From Chersky-840 sp963764205 (lineage in GTDB: Bacteria > Actinomycetota > Acidimicrobiia > Acidimicrobiales > UBA8190): a stretch of 64,000 bases of DNA. The translations under genes and the position numbers were made by a program. The stretch lies in assembly GCA_963764205.1 (NCBI GenBank), contig CAVXRN010000002.1:1674001-1738000 (forward strand), written 5' to 3'. Position 1 is the stretch's first letter. Every line of letters begins with the position of its first letter. Under the pieces are notes generated by a model. The model did no database searches. It saw only the letters and a list, made by a program, of their open reading frames with translations, and was not told the DNA's origin. Below are positions 1 through 9,168 of the stretch, in pieces.

Positions 1-268
1 CGCGTTCGAAGGGCAACGTGTCCCACGCCGGGAACAGCTCGACGACGTCGTCCCCGAGGAACGCCCCGATGTCGTGACAGAGCCGTTCGGCATCGAGCAC
101 CGTCGGCGTGACGACGAGCACCGGTCGCCGCTCACCCAACCGGCACATCCCCGCCACCACGTAGGCCACCGCCGCGTCGGGCACCGCCAGCGCGCCACTG
201 CCCAACGCCATGGCGTCGACCATGGCGGGCTCGTTGCGCAGAAGGGAGGGAAGCGAGCGCAGGCTCAC
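1..268 (-). CDS. mfd: Transcription-repair coupling factor, N-terminal part (partial)
   Basis: Mfd is the DNA translocase that removes RNA polymerase stalled at lesions and recruits UvrA. Only the first 89 codons are inside the window; the gene runs off the left edge. The GTG start at 268 opens the typical N-terminus with LLRNEPA, followed by a UvrB-like domain 1 segment: a glycine/alanine-rich loop, VLVVTPTVLDAERL, then LFPAWDTLPFE. That PAWDTLPFE motif is very characteristic of Mfd and UvrB-type N-terminal modules. It is the last gene of the leftward glmU-prs-rplY-pth-mfd series, 82 nt after pth. The identification rests on motif recall and on this synteny. Confidence 0.85.
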   Translation of the reverse strand, partial: MSLRSLPSLLRNEPAMVDAMALGSGALAVPDAAVAYVVAGMCRLGERRPVLVVTPTVLDAERLCHDIGAFLGDDVVELFPAWDTLPFER

Positions 269-350
269 AGGAGCAGGCTACCGATGGCCGTGACGACGCA
301 TGCAGGGCTCGTGGGGCCGTCGGGGCCGGCCGGGGCCGACGGGGAGGCGG

Positions 351-920
351 TCAGGAGGCGGGGTCGCCGTTGAACCGCAACATCGCGGCGTCGACACCCT
401 CGCGGGCGATGACCTCGACGGCGTCGGCCGCCACCTCGACGGCCACGTCCAACGCAGCTCGCTCGGCGCGCGACGGGCGGTGCAGCACGTAGTCCGCGCC
501 GGCTTCACGCCCCGGGGGCTTCCCGATCCCGATCCGCACCCGGAGGTACCCGGGGTCATGAAGATGGGCGTGGACGGACTTGAGCCCGTTGTTGCCCGCC
601 GTCCCACCGCCCACCTTCACCTTGACCCGGCCCGACGGCAGGTCGAGCTCGTCGTGGACCACGACGAGCCGGTCCGTCCCCGGCAGGCGGAAGCGTTTCA
701 CGAGGGCCGACACGGCGAGGCCCGACTCGTTCATGTACGTCTGGGGCACGGCCAGCACGACCAATTGCTGGTCGAGGCGGGACTGCGCCACCGACGACCG
801 GGTCCCCTTCTCGGCCCGCAGCCGTTGGCCGTGGCGCGCCGCCAACCGCTCGACGACCTCGGCACCGAGGTTGTGGCGGGTCCGCTCGAATTCCGCTCCG
901 GGGTTCCCGAGGCCCACCAC
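351..920 (-). CDS. pth: Peptidyl-tRNA hydrolase
   Basis: Recycles peptidyl-tRNA by cleaving the ester between the peptide and tRNA in the cytoplasm. The family signature is complete: GLGNPG near residue 3, TRHNLG with the catalytic His near residue 16, TYMNESG with the substrate-binding Asn, HDELDLPSG, and AGNNGLKS. Length is 189 codons, as usual. The first possible standard start is GTG at 920, which leaves only one residue before GLGNPG, whereas the fold needs the preceding beta-strand. The same frame continues upstream as AADLLVV back to the rplY stop codon at 975-977 without any ATG, GTG or TTG, so the true start is probably a CTG in that stretch or involves a small sequence error. Cotranscribed with rplY. 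Confidence 0.95.
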   Translation of the reverse strand: MVGLGNPGAEFERTRHNLGAEVVERLAARHGQRLRAEKGTRSSVAQSRLDQQLVVLAVPQTYMNESGLAVSALVKRFRLPGTDRLVVVHDELDLPSGRVKVKVGGGTAGNNGLKSVHAHLHDPGYLRVRIGIGKPPGREAGADYVLHRPSRAERAALDVAVEVAADAVEVIAREGVDAAMLRFNGDPAS

Positions 921-974
921 CAGAAGGTCGGCGGCCGCCCCCCTGCCGGGCGTAGGCAGCAGGCGCCGCAGGGG

Positions 975-1655
975 TTAGCTCTCCCCGCCCGACTCGCCCC
1001 CGGCGTCGGCCGAAGCGTCGCCGGCACCCCCGGCCTCGCCCTCGGCGCCCTCGCCCTCGGCGGCCTCGCCCTCGGCCCCACCTTCCTCCGCGGTCTGCAC
1101 CCGCGGGGGCTGACCGGCAGCGACGATCGACTCGGGGTCGACCTCGGTGATCACGTTGGCGGGCAACACGATGTCCGAGACCCGCACGGCGGCCCCGATC
1201 ACCAGCTCGCTGATGTCCACCTCGAGGTGGGCGGGGATGTCGGCGGGTCGGGACTTGATGGTGAGCGAGAACATCTGCTGCTCGAGCACGCCATCGGCCC
1301 GGTGCAGCTCGAGGGCCTCACCCGTGAGGGTGATCGTGACCTCGGCCGTGACCTCGCGGTTGGGGTCGACGACTTGGAAGTCCACGTGCGTCACGCTGCC
1401 GCGCACAGGGTGGCGCTGGAGCTCGCGCGCCATGGTGAGGAAGGTCTTGCCCTCGACGTGCAGCGACAGGACGGCGTTGAGCCCGGCGTCCGTGCTGAGT
1501 GCGGCCCGCAGCTCTCGGGCGGCCACCGAGACGGGGATGGGCTCCACCCCGGGGCCGTAGACGACGGCGGGGATCCGCCCGTCGTGGCGCAACCGGCGCG
1601 CCGCGCTGGAGCCAGAGGGACGGCCGGCCTCGGCGACCAGAATCAGTTCGGCCAT
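975..1655 (-). CDS. rplY: 50S ribosomal protein L25/general stress protein Ctc
   Basis: Binds 5S rRNA in the large ribosomal subunit. The 226-residue product has the L25 RNA-binding domain (residues 1-95, with RRLRHDGRIPAVVYG), a TL5/Ctc-type C-terminal beta domain (about 100-190), and then a low-complexity acidic tail made almost only of Gly, Glu and Ala. This two-domain long form is the one normal for actinobacteria; the acidic tail varies among relatives. It stands between prs and pth, 176 nt downstream of prs, which matches the conserved prs-ctc-pth order. Confidence 0.95.
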   Translation of the reverse strand: MAELILVAEAGRPSGSSAARRLRHDGRIPAVVYGPGVEPIPVSVAARELRAALSTDAGLNAVLSLHVEGKTFLTMARELQRHPVRGSVTHVDFQVVDPNREVTAEVTITLTGEALELHRADGVLEQQMFSLTIKSRPADIPAHLEVDISELVIGAAVRVSDIVLPANVITEVDPESIVAAGQPPRVQTAEEGGAEGEAAEGEGAEGEAGGAGDASADAGGESGGES

Positions 1656-1831
1656 GGGTGAAGGGCTCCTCGGATGCGACGAACGGGCGACCCAGCATAG
1701 AAGGCCAGGGCCGAGGCCCCAAGCCGAGCCTCGGATCGGTCGGGCCGAGCGGCCCGGTCGGCCCCGGGGGCCGCACGCCCGACGGGCCCGAACTCTCAGG
1801 GGAGCCCGAACCCTCAGGTGGGCCCGAACCC

Positions 1832-2803
1832 TCAGGTGAGGTTGTCCCCGCCGAAGATCTCCGAGACCGACGTGTCCTCGAACACGGCGTCGATGGCGTC
1901 GGCGATGAGCTTGGCCACCGACAGCACCCGCAGCTTGTCGATCCGCTTCTCGTCGGAGATGGGGAGGGTGTTGGTGACCACCACCCGAGTCAGCGGCGAC
2001 TTCTCGAGGCGTTGGATGGCGGGGTCGGACAGGACTCCGTGGGTGGCCATGGCCGAGATGTCGGCCGCCCCGCGCTCGGCCAGGAGCTCCGCCGCGGCAC
2101 AGATGGTGCCGGCGGTGTCGATCATGTCGTCGATCAGCACGCAGTGACGCCCCTCGACCTCACCGACGACGTCGAGGGCTTCCACCTGGTTGTGGGTCCC
2201 GCGCGGCCGCCGCTTGTGCACGAAGGCGAGGTCGGCGCCGAGGTGCTGGCTGAAGCGCTCCGCCACACGAACCCGGCCCGCGTCGGGCGCCACGATGACG
2301 AGATCGCTCGTGCCCAACCGGTGGAGTTCCTCGACCAGCACCGGCGTGGCGGTGAGGTGGTCGAAGGGAACGTCGAAGAATCCCTGGATCTGCCCCGAGT
2401 GCAGGTCGACGCTCACCACTCGATCGGCGCCGGCGGTCTGGAACATGTCGGCCACGAGCTTGGCGGTGATGGGCTCGCGTCCCGTCGCCTTTCGGTCCTG
2501 ACGCGAATACCCGTAGTACGGGCACACCGCCGTGATGCGCTTGGCCGAGGCCCGCTTGGCGGCGTCGATCATGATGAGCTGTTCCATGATGGAGTCGTTC
2601 ACGGGCCCCGAGTGGGTCTGCACGATGAAGACGTCACTCCCGCGCAACGAACCTTCGTAGCGGCAGTGGATCTCGCCGTTGGCGAACTCGCGCAGATTGG
2701 CCCCGCCGAGCTCGACACCGAGATGCTCGGCGATCTCCCGGGTGAGGGCGGGGTGCGACCGCCCGGACACGAGCTCGAGACGCCTGCGAGGGACCAGCTC
2801 CAT
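1832..2803 (-). CDS. prs: Ribose-phosphate pyrophosphokinase (PRPP synthetase)
   Basis: Makes PRPP from ribose 5-phosphate and ATP for nucleotide, His and Trp synthesis. Seen: VDLHSGQIQGFF (the metal/ATP signature), VAPDAGRVRVAERF, and the PRPP-binding loop VLIDDMIDTAGT. Starting at ATG 2803 gives 323 residues, the usual length. There is no Shine-Dalgarno, but TAGCGT (minus strand, 2812-2817) lies 8 nt before the ATG, fitting a leaderless transcript. The frame is open further upstream and joins the dehydrogenase gene, giving an apparent 615-residue fusion. I think this is due to one extra base upstream, because removing it gives a TAG at 2815-2817 exactly inside the promoter. Confidence 0.92.
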   Translation of the reverse strand: MELVPRRRLELVSGRSHPALTREIAEHLGVELGGANLREFANGEIHCRYEGSLRGSDVFIVQTHSGPVNDSIMEQLIMIDAAKRASAKRITAVCPYYGYSRQDRKATGREPITAKLVADMFQTAGADRVVSVDLHSGQIQGFFDVPFDHLTATPVLVEELHRLGTSDLVIVAPDAGRVRVAERFSQHLGADLAFVHKRRPRGTHNQVEALDVVGEVEGRHCVLIDDMIDTAGTICAAAELLAERGAADISAMATHGVLSDPAIQRLEKSPLTRVVVTNTLPISDEKRIDKLRVLSVAKLIADAIDAVFEDTSVSEIFGGDNLT

Positions 2804-2814
2804 GTGTCCGAACG

Positions 2815-3679
2815 CTACCCGCGCCAGCGGGTCACGCGCCCGGAAGACCTCGGCCACGGCGGGGATGTCGAGCTCGCCGTGTCCAGGGGCGGCGCGAGCG
2901 AACAGACCGTCGGCCGCCACGGTCATGGGCGTCTCGCTCCCCGAGCGCCGGTAGACCTCCTGGGCCAGGCCCAGGTCCTTCACCATGTCGGCCACCCGGA
3001 ACAGCACCGGCTCGTAGCGACGCTCGAGGAAGCCGGCCCGGCGCGCTTCGAGATAGGGCACGAACCGGACCAGGACGGCGAAGACGGCTTCTCTGTCGAG
3101 GCCGCTGGCGGTGCCCGCCGCCAGGAGCTCCGCCGCGGCGGCATGGGTCACCGCCAGATACGTGTTGGCCACCAGCTTGAGCCGGATCCCGGCCCCCAAG
3201 GGACCGACGTGACGCACCTCGCCCAGGGACTCGAGGACGGGGCGGGCCCGGTCGATGGCCTCGTGCTCGCCCCCGACGAGCAACAGCAGGCTGCCCGAGT
3301 CGGCCGCCGGAAGGCTGCCGAGCACCGGGGCTTCGATGAACTCCGCCCCCTGGGCGGCGGCGGCTTCCGCCACCTCCACGTGGACGTCGGGGCTGGCGGT
3401 CGTGATGTCCACGTAGACCCGGTCGCCGCCGGCCTCGAGCGCCCCGTGCTCACCCAGATAGACCTCGTGCACCGCCTCGTCCCCGGTCAGGACGCTGACC
3501 ACGACCTCGGCTCGTGCCGCGGCCTGCATCGGGGTGGCGTGCAGCGTTCCCACCCCGACGTCCTCGGCCCGAGCCGGCGTCCGGTTCCACAGGTGCACGG
3601 TGTGGCCCTGTTCGTGCAGCCGGCGCGCGATGGCGGCACCCATCTTCCCCGTCCCGAGCATCGCCACGTCCATGACCAC
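2815..3679 (-). CDS. NAD-binding 3-hydroxyisobutyrate/6-phosphogluconate dehydrogenase-family protein (3' frameshift suspected)
   Basis: A beta-hydroxyacid dehydrogenase-type oxidoreductase. The N-terminal Rossmann motif GTGKMGAAIA (residues 8-17) is followed by WNRTPAR for cofactor phosphate recognition; the catalytic Lys is expected in GAGIRLKLVANTYL (about residue 165), and the rest is the all-helical C-terminal domain. ATG 3679 is preceded by GAGGAGTGGTC. In the raw sequence the frame runs on into prs; deleting one base in the GGG run near 2829-2831 would end the protein at TAG 2815-2817 with about 287 residues, the normal family length (about 290). The exact substrate cannot be told. It is an insertion between glmU and prs relative to the usual actinobacterial order. 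Confidence 0.8.
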
Positions 3680-3786
3680 TCCTCACGTCGACGACACATC
3701 ATCCCCCGCTGCCGGCGTCGTCGGTGCACGCCGGGCGGCGAGGCCCCACGGCGCTGGCGTAGAGTGCGCGGGGAGGCGAACGATCG

Positions 3787-4218
3787 ATGCCCACATTCTC
3801 GTCGGTGGTGGTCGGCACGGACGGCACGAGCTCGGCGTCCGAGGCCGTGCACAGCGCCATGGACCTGGCCAAGCTGTGCGGGGCCCGGCTGCACATCGTG
3901 ACCGCCTACAAACCCAAGCCGGTCCGGACCGCGGGCATCCCCGAGGAGTTCCGCGAGCACCTCGGGCCCGGCGGTCATGCCGACACCGTGCTCGACGACC
4001 AGTGCGCCCGCGCCAGGAGTGCGGGCATCGACGTGGAAGGCCACGCCGAGACCGGTGACCCGGCCGACGCCATCGTGCGGGTGGCCGAACGGGAGAAGGC
4101 CGACGTCATCGTGGTCGGCAACAAAGGCATGGCCGGCGTGCGGCGGGCGCTGGGGAGCGTGCCCAACTCCGTGGCCCACAAGGCACCGTGCGCGGTGTTC
4201 ATCGTCCAGACGACTTGA
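3787..4218 (+). CDS. Universal stress protein, UspA family
   Basis: A single-domain Usp of 143 residues. It has the ATP-binding pattern at its end: VVVGNKG near residue 116, then RRALGSV and a closing A..PC.V segment. Usp proteins bind ATP and are associated with survival under energy or oxidative stress; the partner here is unknown. The ATG follows GGGGAGG by ten bases, and TAGAGT at 3760-3765 may be its -10 element. The gene reads opposite to its neighbours and converges on glmU, 56 nt away, so it is a separate unit wedged into the housekeeping block. Confidence 0.9.
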   Translation: MPTFSSVVVGTDGTSSASEAVHSAMDLAKLCGARLHIVTAYKPKPVRTAGIPEEFREHLGPGGHADTVLDDQCARARSAGIDVEGHAETGDPADAIVRVAEREKADVIVVGNKGMAGVRRALGSVPNSVAHKAPCAVFIVQTT

Positions 4219-4274
4219 GTCCGCCGCGCCCGGCGACCTGAGTCGGCGCCTGCCGGCGACCGGGCTCGGAACGC

Positions 4275-5387
4275 TCAGTCCAGGGCGGGGAAGTCCGCCC
4301 CCAACTGCGTGAACGGCGATACCACCGCGCCGTCGGCCACGTGCGCCCCGGGCCCGAGGACCGAGAACGGACCGACCCGGGCCTCGTCGCCGATCTCGGC
4401 CCGCAGCACGGTGCTCTTGGTCACCTTGGCGCCCGCCCCCACCGCGCTGTCGACGATGTGGCAGTCGGGCCCGACCTCGGCCCCGGCCCCCACGGTGCAC
4501 TCGCCCTGGAGGACGACACCGGGCAGCAGGACCACGTCGGCCTCGAGCCGGGCGTTGGCGTCGATGTAGGTGTTCTCCGGGTCCCACATCGTCACGCCAC
4601 GGCGCATCCACCGTTCGTTGATTCGGTCGCGCAGCTCGGCGTCCGCCACGGCCAACTGGGCCCGGTCGTTCACGCCCGCCGCTTCCATGGGGTCGCCCAC
4701 CACGAGTGACTCGACGCCGTACCCGGCGTCGTGCAAGACGGCGTAGATGCCCGTCAGACAGTGCTCACCGGTGCGCACCACCGGTCGGAGCCGGCGCAGC
4801 GCCGGGGCGAGCACGGCGTGACGGAAGCAGTGGATCGTGGTGGCCACCTCGTCGACGAAGGCGTCGTCTTCGCGTACGTCGGCGGCCTCCACCACGCGCA
4901 CCACGGCGTCGTCCTTGCCCCGCACCACGCGGTCATAGCCGGTGGGGTCCGCCAGCACGGCGGTGAGCAACGTGGCCGCCGCCCCGCTCAGGCGATGGTG
5001 GCGCACCAGTGCCGCGAGTGTGGGCGGGCGCACGAGGGGGGTGTCGCCGGGGAGCACCACCACGTCGCCGTCCGCGTCGACGAGCCCGTCGGGGAGGGCG
5101 GTGAGACCGACCGCCAGCGCATCGCCCGTACCGAGCTGGGCCGTCTGCTCGACGAACTCGATGGCGAGCGAACGCGGCGCATGGTCGACCAGGGTCTTGG
5201 TCACCCATTCACCTCGATGGCCCACCACCACGACGACCTTGTGCACGGGAAGTTCCGCCAGCGCGTCGAGGACGTGGAGGATCATGGGGCGGCCGCACAA
5301 CCGGTGCAGGGGCTTGGGGCGCGACGAACGCATTCGTGTCCCCTCGCCGGCGGCGAGCACGACAGCAGACAGCGGCCTCGTCTCCAT
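4275..5387 (-). CDS. glmU: Short GlmU-type protein: UDP-GlcNAc pyrophosphorylase domain with truncated left-handed beta-helix
   Basis: GlmU normally makes UDP-GlcNAc in two steps: acetylation of GlcN-1-P and uridylyl transfer. The N-terminal nucleotidyltransferase is complete: LAAGEGTRMRSSRPKPLH (residues 11-28), the QLGTGDA loop, and LPGDTPLV. The hexapeptide beta-helix starts near residue 265 but stops at about 370 residues, while full GlmU has about 450-490. The part with the catalytic His and the acetyl-CoA pocket is absent, and the DNA after the stop does not restore it in any frame. Uridylyltransferase activity is expected; acetyltransferase activity is not. ATG 5387 (METRPLSAVVLAAG) is chosen over further upstream starts because it opens the domain directly. 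Confidence 0.85.
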   Translation of the reverse strand: METRPLSAVVLAAGEGTRMRSSRPKPLHRLCGRPMILHVLDALAELPVHKVVVVVGHRGEWVTKTLVDHAPRSLAIEFVEQTAQLGTGDALAVGLTALPDGLVDADGDVVVLPGDTPLVRPPTLAALVRHHRLSGAAATLLTAVLADPTGYDRVVRGKDDAVVRVVEAADVREDDAFVDEVATTIHCFRHAVLAPALRRLRPVVRTGEHCLTGIYAVLHDAGYGVESLVVGDPMEAAGVNDRAQLAVADAELRDRINERWMRRGVTMWDPENTYIDANARLEADVVLLPGVVLQGECTVGAGAEVGPDCHIVDSAVGAGAKVTKSTVLRAEIGDEARVGPFSVLGPGAHVADGAVVSPFTQLGADFPALD

Positions 5388-5484
5388 GCGGTTTAGTCTG
5401 TCACCCGATGACGGGGGGGACAGCGCAACCCACGACGACCCGGGGTGCTCCCGGCGCGCCGCCGCACACGCCGTCCCCCACCCC

Positions 5485-7084
5485 ATGCCCGTCCTGACCT
5501 CGACGATCGACCCCGGCTCCGAGACGTTCCGCCTGAACAGGGCGGCCATGGAGTCGGCCCTGGCCGAGGTGGACGAGCAACTCGCCGTGGCCCGGGCCGG
5601 TGGGGGCCAGCGCTACGTCGAGCGCCACCGCCAGCGGGGGAAGTTGCTCGCCCACGAGCGGGTCGAGCTCCTCTTGGACCGGGATTCGCCCTTCCTCGAG
5701 ATCGCCCCCCTCGCCGCGTGGGGAACCGACTACACGGTGGGGGCGAGCCTGGTGTCGGGCATCGGCGTGGTGAGCGGGGTCGAATGCCTGGTGTCGGCCA
5801 ACGACCCAACCGTGCGGGGGGGCGCCACCAACCCCTTCACCATGCGCAAGTCCTCGCGCCTGGCCGACATCGCGCTCGAGAACCGGCTGCCGTCCATCAG
5901 CCTCGTCGAGTCCGGTGGGGCGGACCTCCCCACGCAGTCCGAGATCTTCATCCCCGGCGGTCGCGGCTTTCGCGACCTCACCCAGCGCTCGGCCGCCGCG
6001 CTCCCCACCATCGCGCTCGTGTTCGGGAACTCCACCGCCGGTGGCGCCTACGTGCCGGGCATGAGCGACCACATCGTCATGATCGAGGGCCGGTCCAAGG
6101 TGTTCTTGGGAGGACCGCCGCTCGTGAAGATGGCGACGGGCGAGGAGTCCGACGACGAGGAGCTCGGCGGGGCGTCGATGCACGCCCGGGTGAGCGGCCT
6201 GGCCGACTATCTGGCCACCGACGAGATCGACGCCATCCGCATCGGGCGGGCCATCGTCTCACGGCTGAACTGGCACAAGCACGGGCCACCCCCGTCACTG
6301 GCTGGCGACGACCCGGTGCACGACCCCGACGAACTGCTCGGCATCGCGTCGGCGGATCTCCGCGTCCCCTTCGACCCCCGCGACGTGCTGGCCCGGGTGG
6401 TCGACGGCTCGCGCTTCGACGAGTTCAAGCCGATGTACGGACCGAGTCTGGTCACGGGGTGGGCGTCGATCCACGGCTATCCCATCGGGGTTCTCGCCAA
6501 CCACCGGGGCGTCCTCTTCAGCGAGGAGGCCAACAAGGCCACGCAGTTCATCCAGCTGTGCAACCAGACCGACGTCCCGCTCCTGTTCCTCCAGAACACG
6601 ACCGGGTACATGGTGGGCAAGGACTACGAGCAGCGCGGCATCATCAAGGACGGGGCCAAGATGATCAACGCCGTCTCGAACTCGAAGGTCCCCCATCTCA
6701 CCGTGAACATCGGCGCCTCGTACGGAGCCGGTAACTACGGCATGTGTGGGCGCGCCTACAACCCCCGGTTCCTGTTCTCGTGGCCCAATGCCGCGCTCGG
6801 CGGTCATGGGCCCGGCCCAGCTGGCCGGCGTGCTGTCCATCGTGGCGCGCCAGGGAGCCGCGGCCCGGGGCGAGGACTTCGACGAGGAGGCCGACGCCCA
6901 GATGCGGACCATGGTCGAGTCGCAGATCGAACGCGAGTCCCTACCGCTGTTCCTGACCGGCCGTCTCTACGACGACGGCATCATCGACCCCCGCGACACT
7001 CGCCACGTGCTCGGCATGTGCCTCTCGGTCATCCACAACACCCCCATCCACGGCACGCGCGGCTACGGCGTGTTCCGGATGTGA
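5485..7084 (+). CDS. Acyl-CoA carboxylase, beta (carboxyltransferase) subunit; one frameshift
   Basis: Transfers carboxyl from carboxybiotin to an acyl-CoA. The protein has the crotonase-like N and C carboxyltransferase domains, with DPTVRGGATNPFT, VESGGADLPTQ and GNSTAGGAYVPGMSD in the first half and QNTTGYMVG, GASYGAGNYGMCGRAY in the second. It resembles the methylcrotonyl/geranyl-CoA carboxylase class more than the propionyl class. The frame breaks at about 6791: one extra C in AATGCCGCGC. Removing it restores FLFSWPNARSAVMGP and a 532-residue product, the usual length. First gene of an operon with the biotin subunit, an AtuA-like protein and an acyl-CoA dehydrogenase; divergent from glmU. 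Confidence 0.9.
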
Positions 7085-7100
7085 AGGCAACGGTGCCGCA

Positions 7101-9168
7101 GTGATCCGCAAGCTCCTCGTCGCCAACCGGAGCGAGATCGCCCGTCGCGTGATCCGAGGAGCGCACGCTCTCGGAATCAGTTGTGTGGCGGTGTGCTCGG
7201 ACCCCGACGCGTCGTCCCCCTACGTGTCGGAAGCCGACGAGTTCGTGCGCCTGCCCGGCGCCACGCCGGCCGACACCTATCTCAACGTCGACGCGCTGAT
7301 CCGAGCGGCACGCAGCAGCGGCGCCGACGCGGTGCATCCCGGGTACGGGTTCTTGTCCGAGGACGCCCGGTTCGCCCGCGCCTGTGTGGCGGCGGGGCTC
7401 GTGTTCGTCGGCCCTCCGCCCGACGTGATCGAGGCCATGGGCTCGAAGTTGACCGCCAAGGCCACCATGGCCGCCGCCGGCGTCCCGGTACTCCCGACAG
7501 TCGAGATCCCATCGGGACCGAGTGACGCCGACGGCGCCGTGCACGGCGCGGTGGCGGCGTTGGGCTGGCCCGTCCTGGTCAAGGCGTCGGCCGGCGGTGG
7601 TGGTCGCGGGATGCGCGTGGTGCACGACCCCGATGCGCTCGACGACGCGCTGACGTCGGCTCGACGCGAGGCGGAGTCGGCCTTCGGGGACGGGACGGTG
7701 TTCGTAGAGCCGTACGTGACCCGTCCCCGCCACATCGAGGTGCAGATTTTCGGGGACATGCACGGCAACGTCGTGCACCTGTTCGAGCGTGAGTGCTCGA
7801 TCCAACGGCGCCACCAGAAGATCATCGAGGAGAGCCCCTCGCCCGTGCTCACCCCCGAGCGGCGCGCCGAGTTGGGAGCGGCTGCGGTGACCGCGGCGCG
7901 CACCATCGGCTACGTGAACGCCGGCACGGTCGAATTCCTCGCCCTCCCCGACGGACGCTTCGCCTTCTTGGAGGTCAACACGCGACTCCAGGTCGAACAC
8001 CCGGTGACCGAGCTCGTCACCGGCCTCGACCTCGTGCGGCTGCAGCTCCTCGTGGCGGACGGGATGGCGCTCCCCCCCGAGGTGGTCGAGGCCACCATGA
8101 CCGGCCACGCCATCGAGGCCCGCCTCTACGCCGAGGACGCCACCCGGCAATTCCAGCCGTCGGCCGGGCACCTGTACCGCTTCGACATCCCGTCCCCGAC
8201 CGGAGTGCGCATCGACAGCGGCGTCGAGGACGGATCGGAGGTCTCGGTCCACTACGACCCCATGCTCGCCAAAGTGATCGCTTACGCCCCCACCCGCGTC
8301 GAGGCGGCACGTGCGCTGGCCGGCGTGCTCGAACGGGCCCGGGTGCACGGTGTCACCACCAATCGCGACCTGCTCGTGCGCATCCTGGGTCATCCCGAGT
8401 TCCTCGCCGGCGACTTCGACACCGGTTTTCTCGTGCGCCACGACCCCGCCGTGCTGGGCGCGCCGCCGCGCCGACGCCTCGACGCGACGGCTCCACGCCG
8501 TGGCCGCCGCCTTGGCCGGCCAGGCCCGACGACGGGCACACGCCCCGGTGCTCCGCGCCATGCCGTCGGGGTGGCGCAACAACGCCTCGGCGCCCCAGAC
8601 CGTCGCCTTCACCGGGCCCGACGAACACATCGACGTGGATTACCGATTCGACCGGACCGGGAGATGCAGCTCCGTGGCCGTCGACGGTGAATCTCGAGAT
8701 GACGTCACCGTCGTGTCGTGCGAGCCCGACGCCGTGGTGCTCGACGTCGCCGGTCGATCCGGTGGCGGCGGCGTGGCGCGGCGCTACCAGGTCGAGTGGG
8801 TCGGGCGCACGGCCTTCGTCGACGGACCAGACGGGTCGACCGTGTTCGACGAAGTCGAGCGCTTCCCCCTCCCCGGGAGTCAGTTGGCCGCCGGCGCCCT
8901 CGTGGCCCCGCTGCCCGGCACCGTCGTCAAGGTCGCCGTGGCGGTGGGCGATCTCGTGGCTGCCGGTGACACCCTGGTCGCCATCGAAGCCATGAAGATG
9001 GAACACGACGTCCGTGCCCCGGTCGCCGGTGCGGTGACCGAGGTGCACGTGAGCGCGGGCGAACAGGTCGAGGCGGGCCGCCTGCTCGTGGTCGTCGACG
9101 CGGACAGCCTCGACACAGACAGCGTCGACACGGGTGACGGCGCCGCGGACCGAGGCGGAGGCGACTGA
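7101..9168 (+). CDS. Acyl-CoA carboxylase, alpha subunit (biotin carboxylase + biotin carrier); one frameshift
   Basis: ATP-dependent carboxylation of biotin, with the carrier domain in the same chain. From the GTG at 7101: IRKLLVANRSEIARRV (biotin carboxylase N-domain), KASAGGGGRGMRVV (ATP-grasp glycine loop), ERECSIQRRHQK, EVNTRLQVEHPVTE, and the C-terminal biotinyl site EAMKMEHDV. The frame shifts at about 8464-8470, where one C too many sits in CCGCGCC; corrected length is about 688 residues. It starts 16 nt after the beta subunit and its stop overlaps the next ATG by one base (TGATG), so the genes are translationally linked. Confidence 0.9.

Noticed and set aside
300..1661. Long plus-strand open frame of 453 codons opposite pth and rplY
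   Set aside because: It is the antisense shadow of two clear housekeeping genes; its composition is Gly/Arg/His-rich with no domain.
1499..3901. 800-codon plus-strand open frame
   Set aside because: Antisense to prs and the dehydrogenase; a GC-rich shadow frame without motifs.
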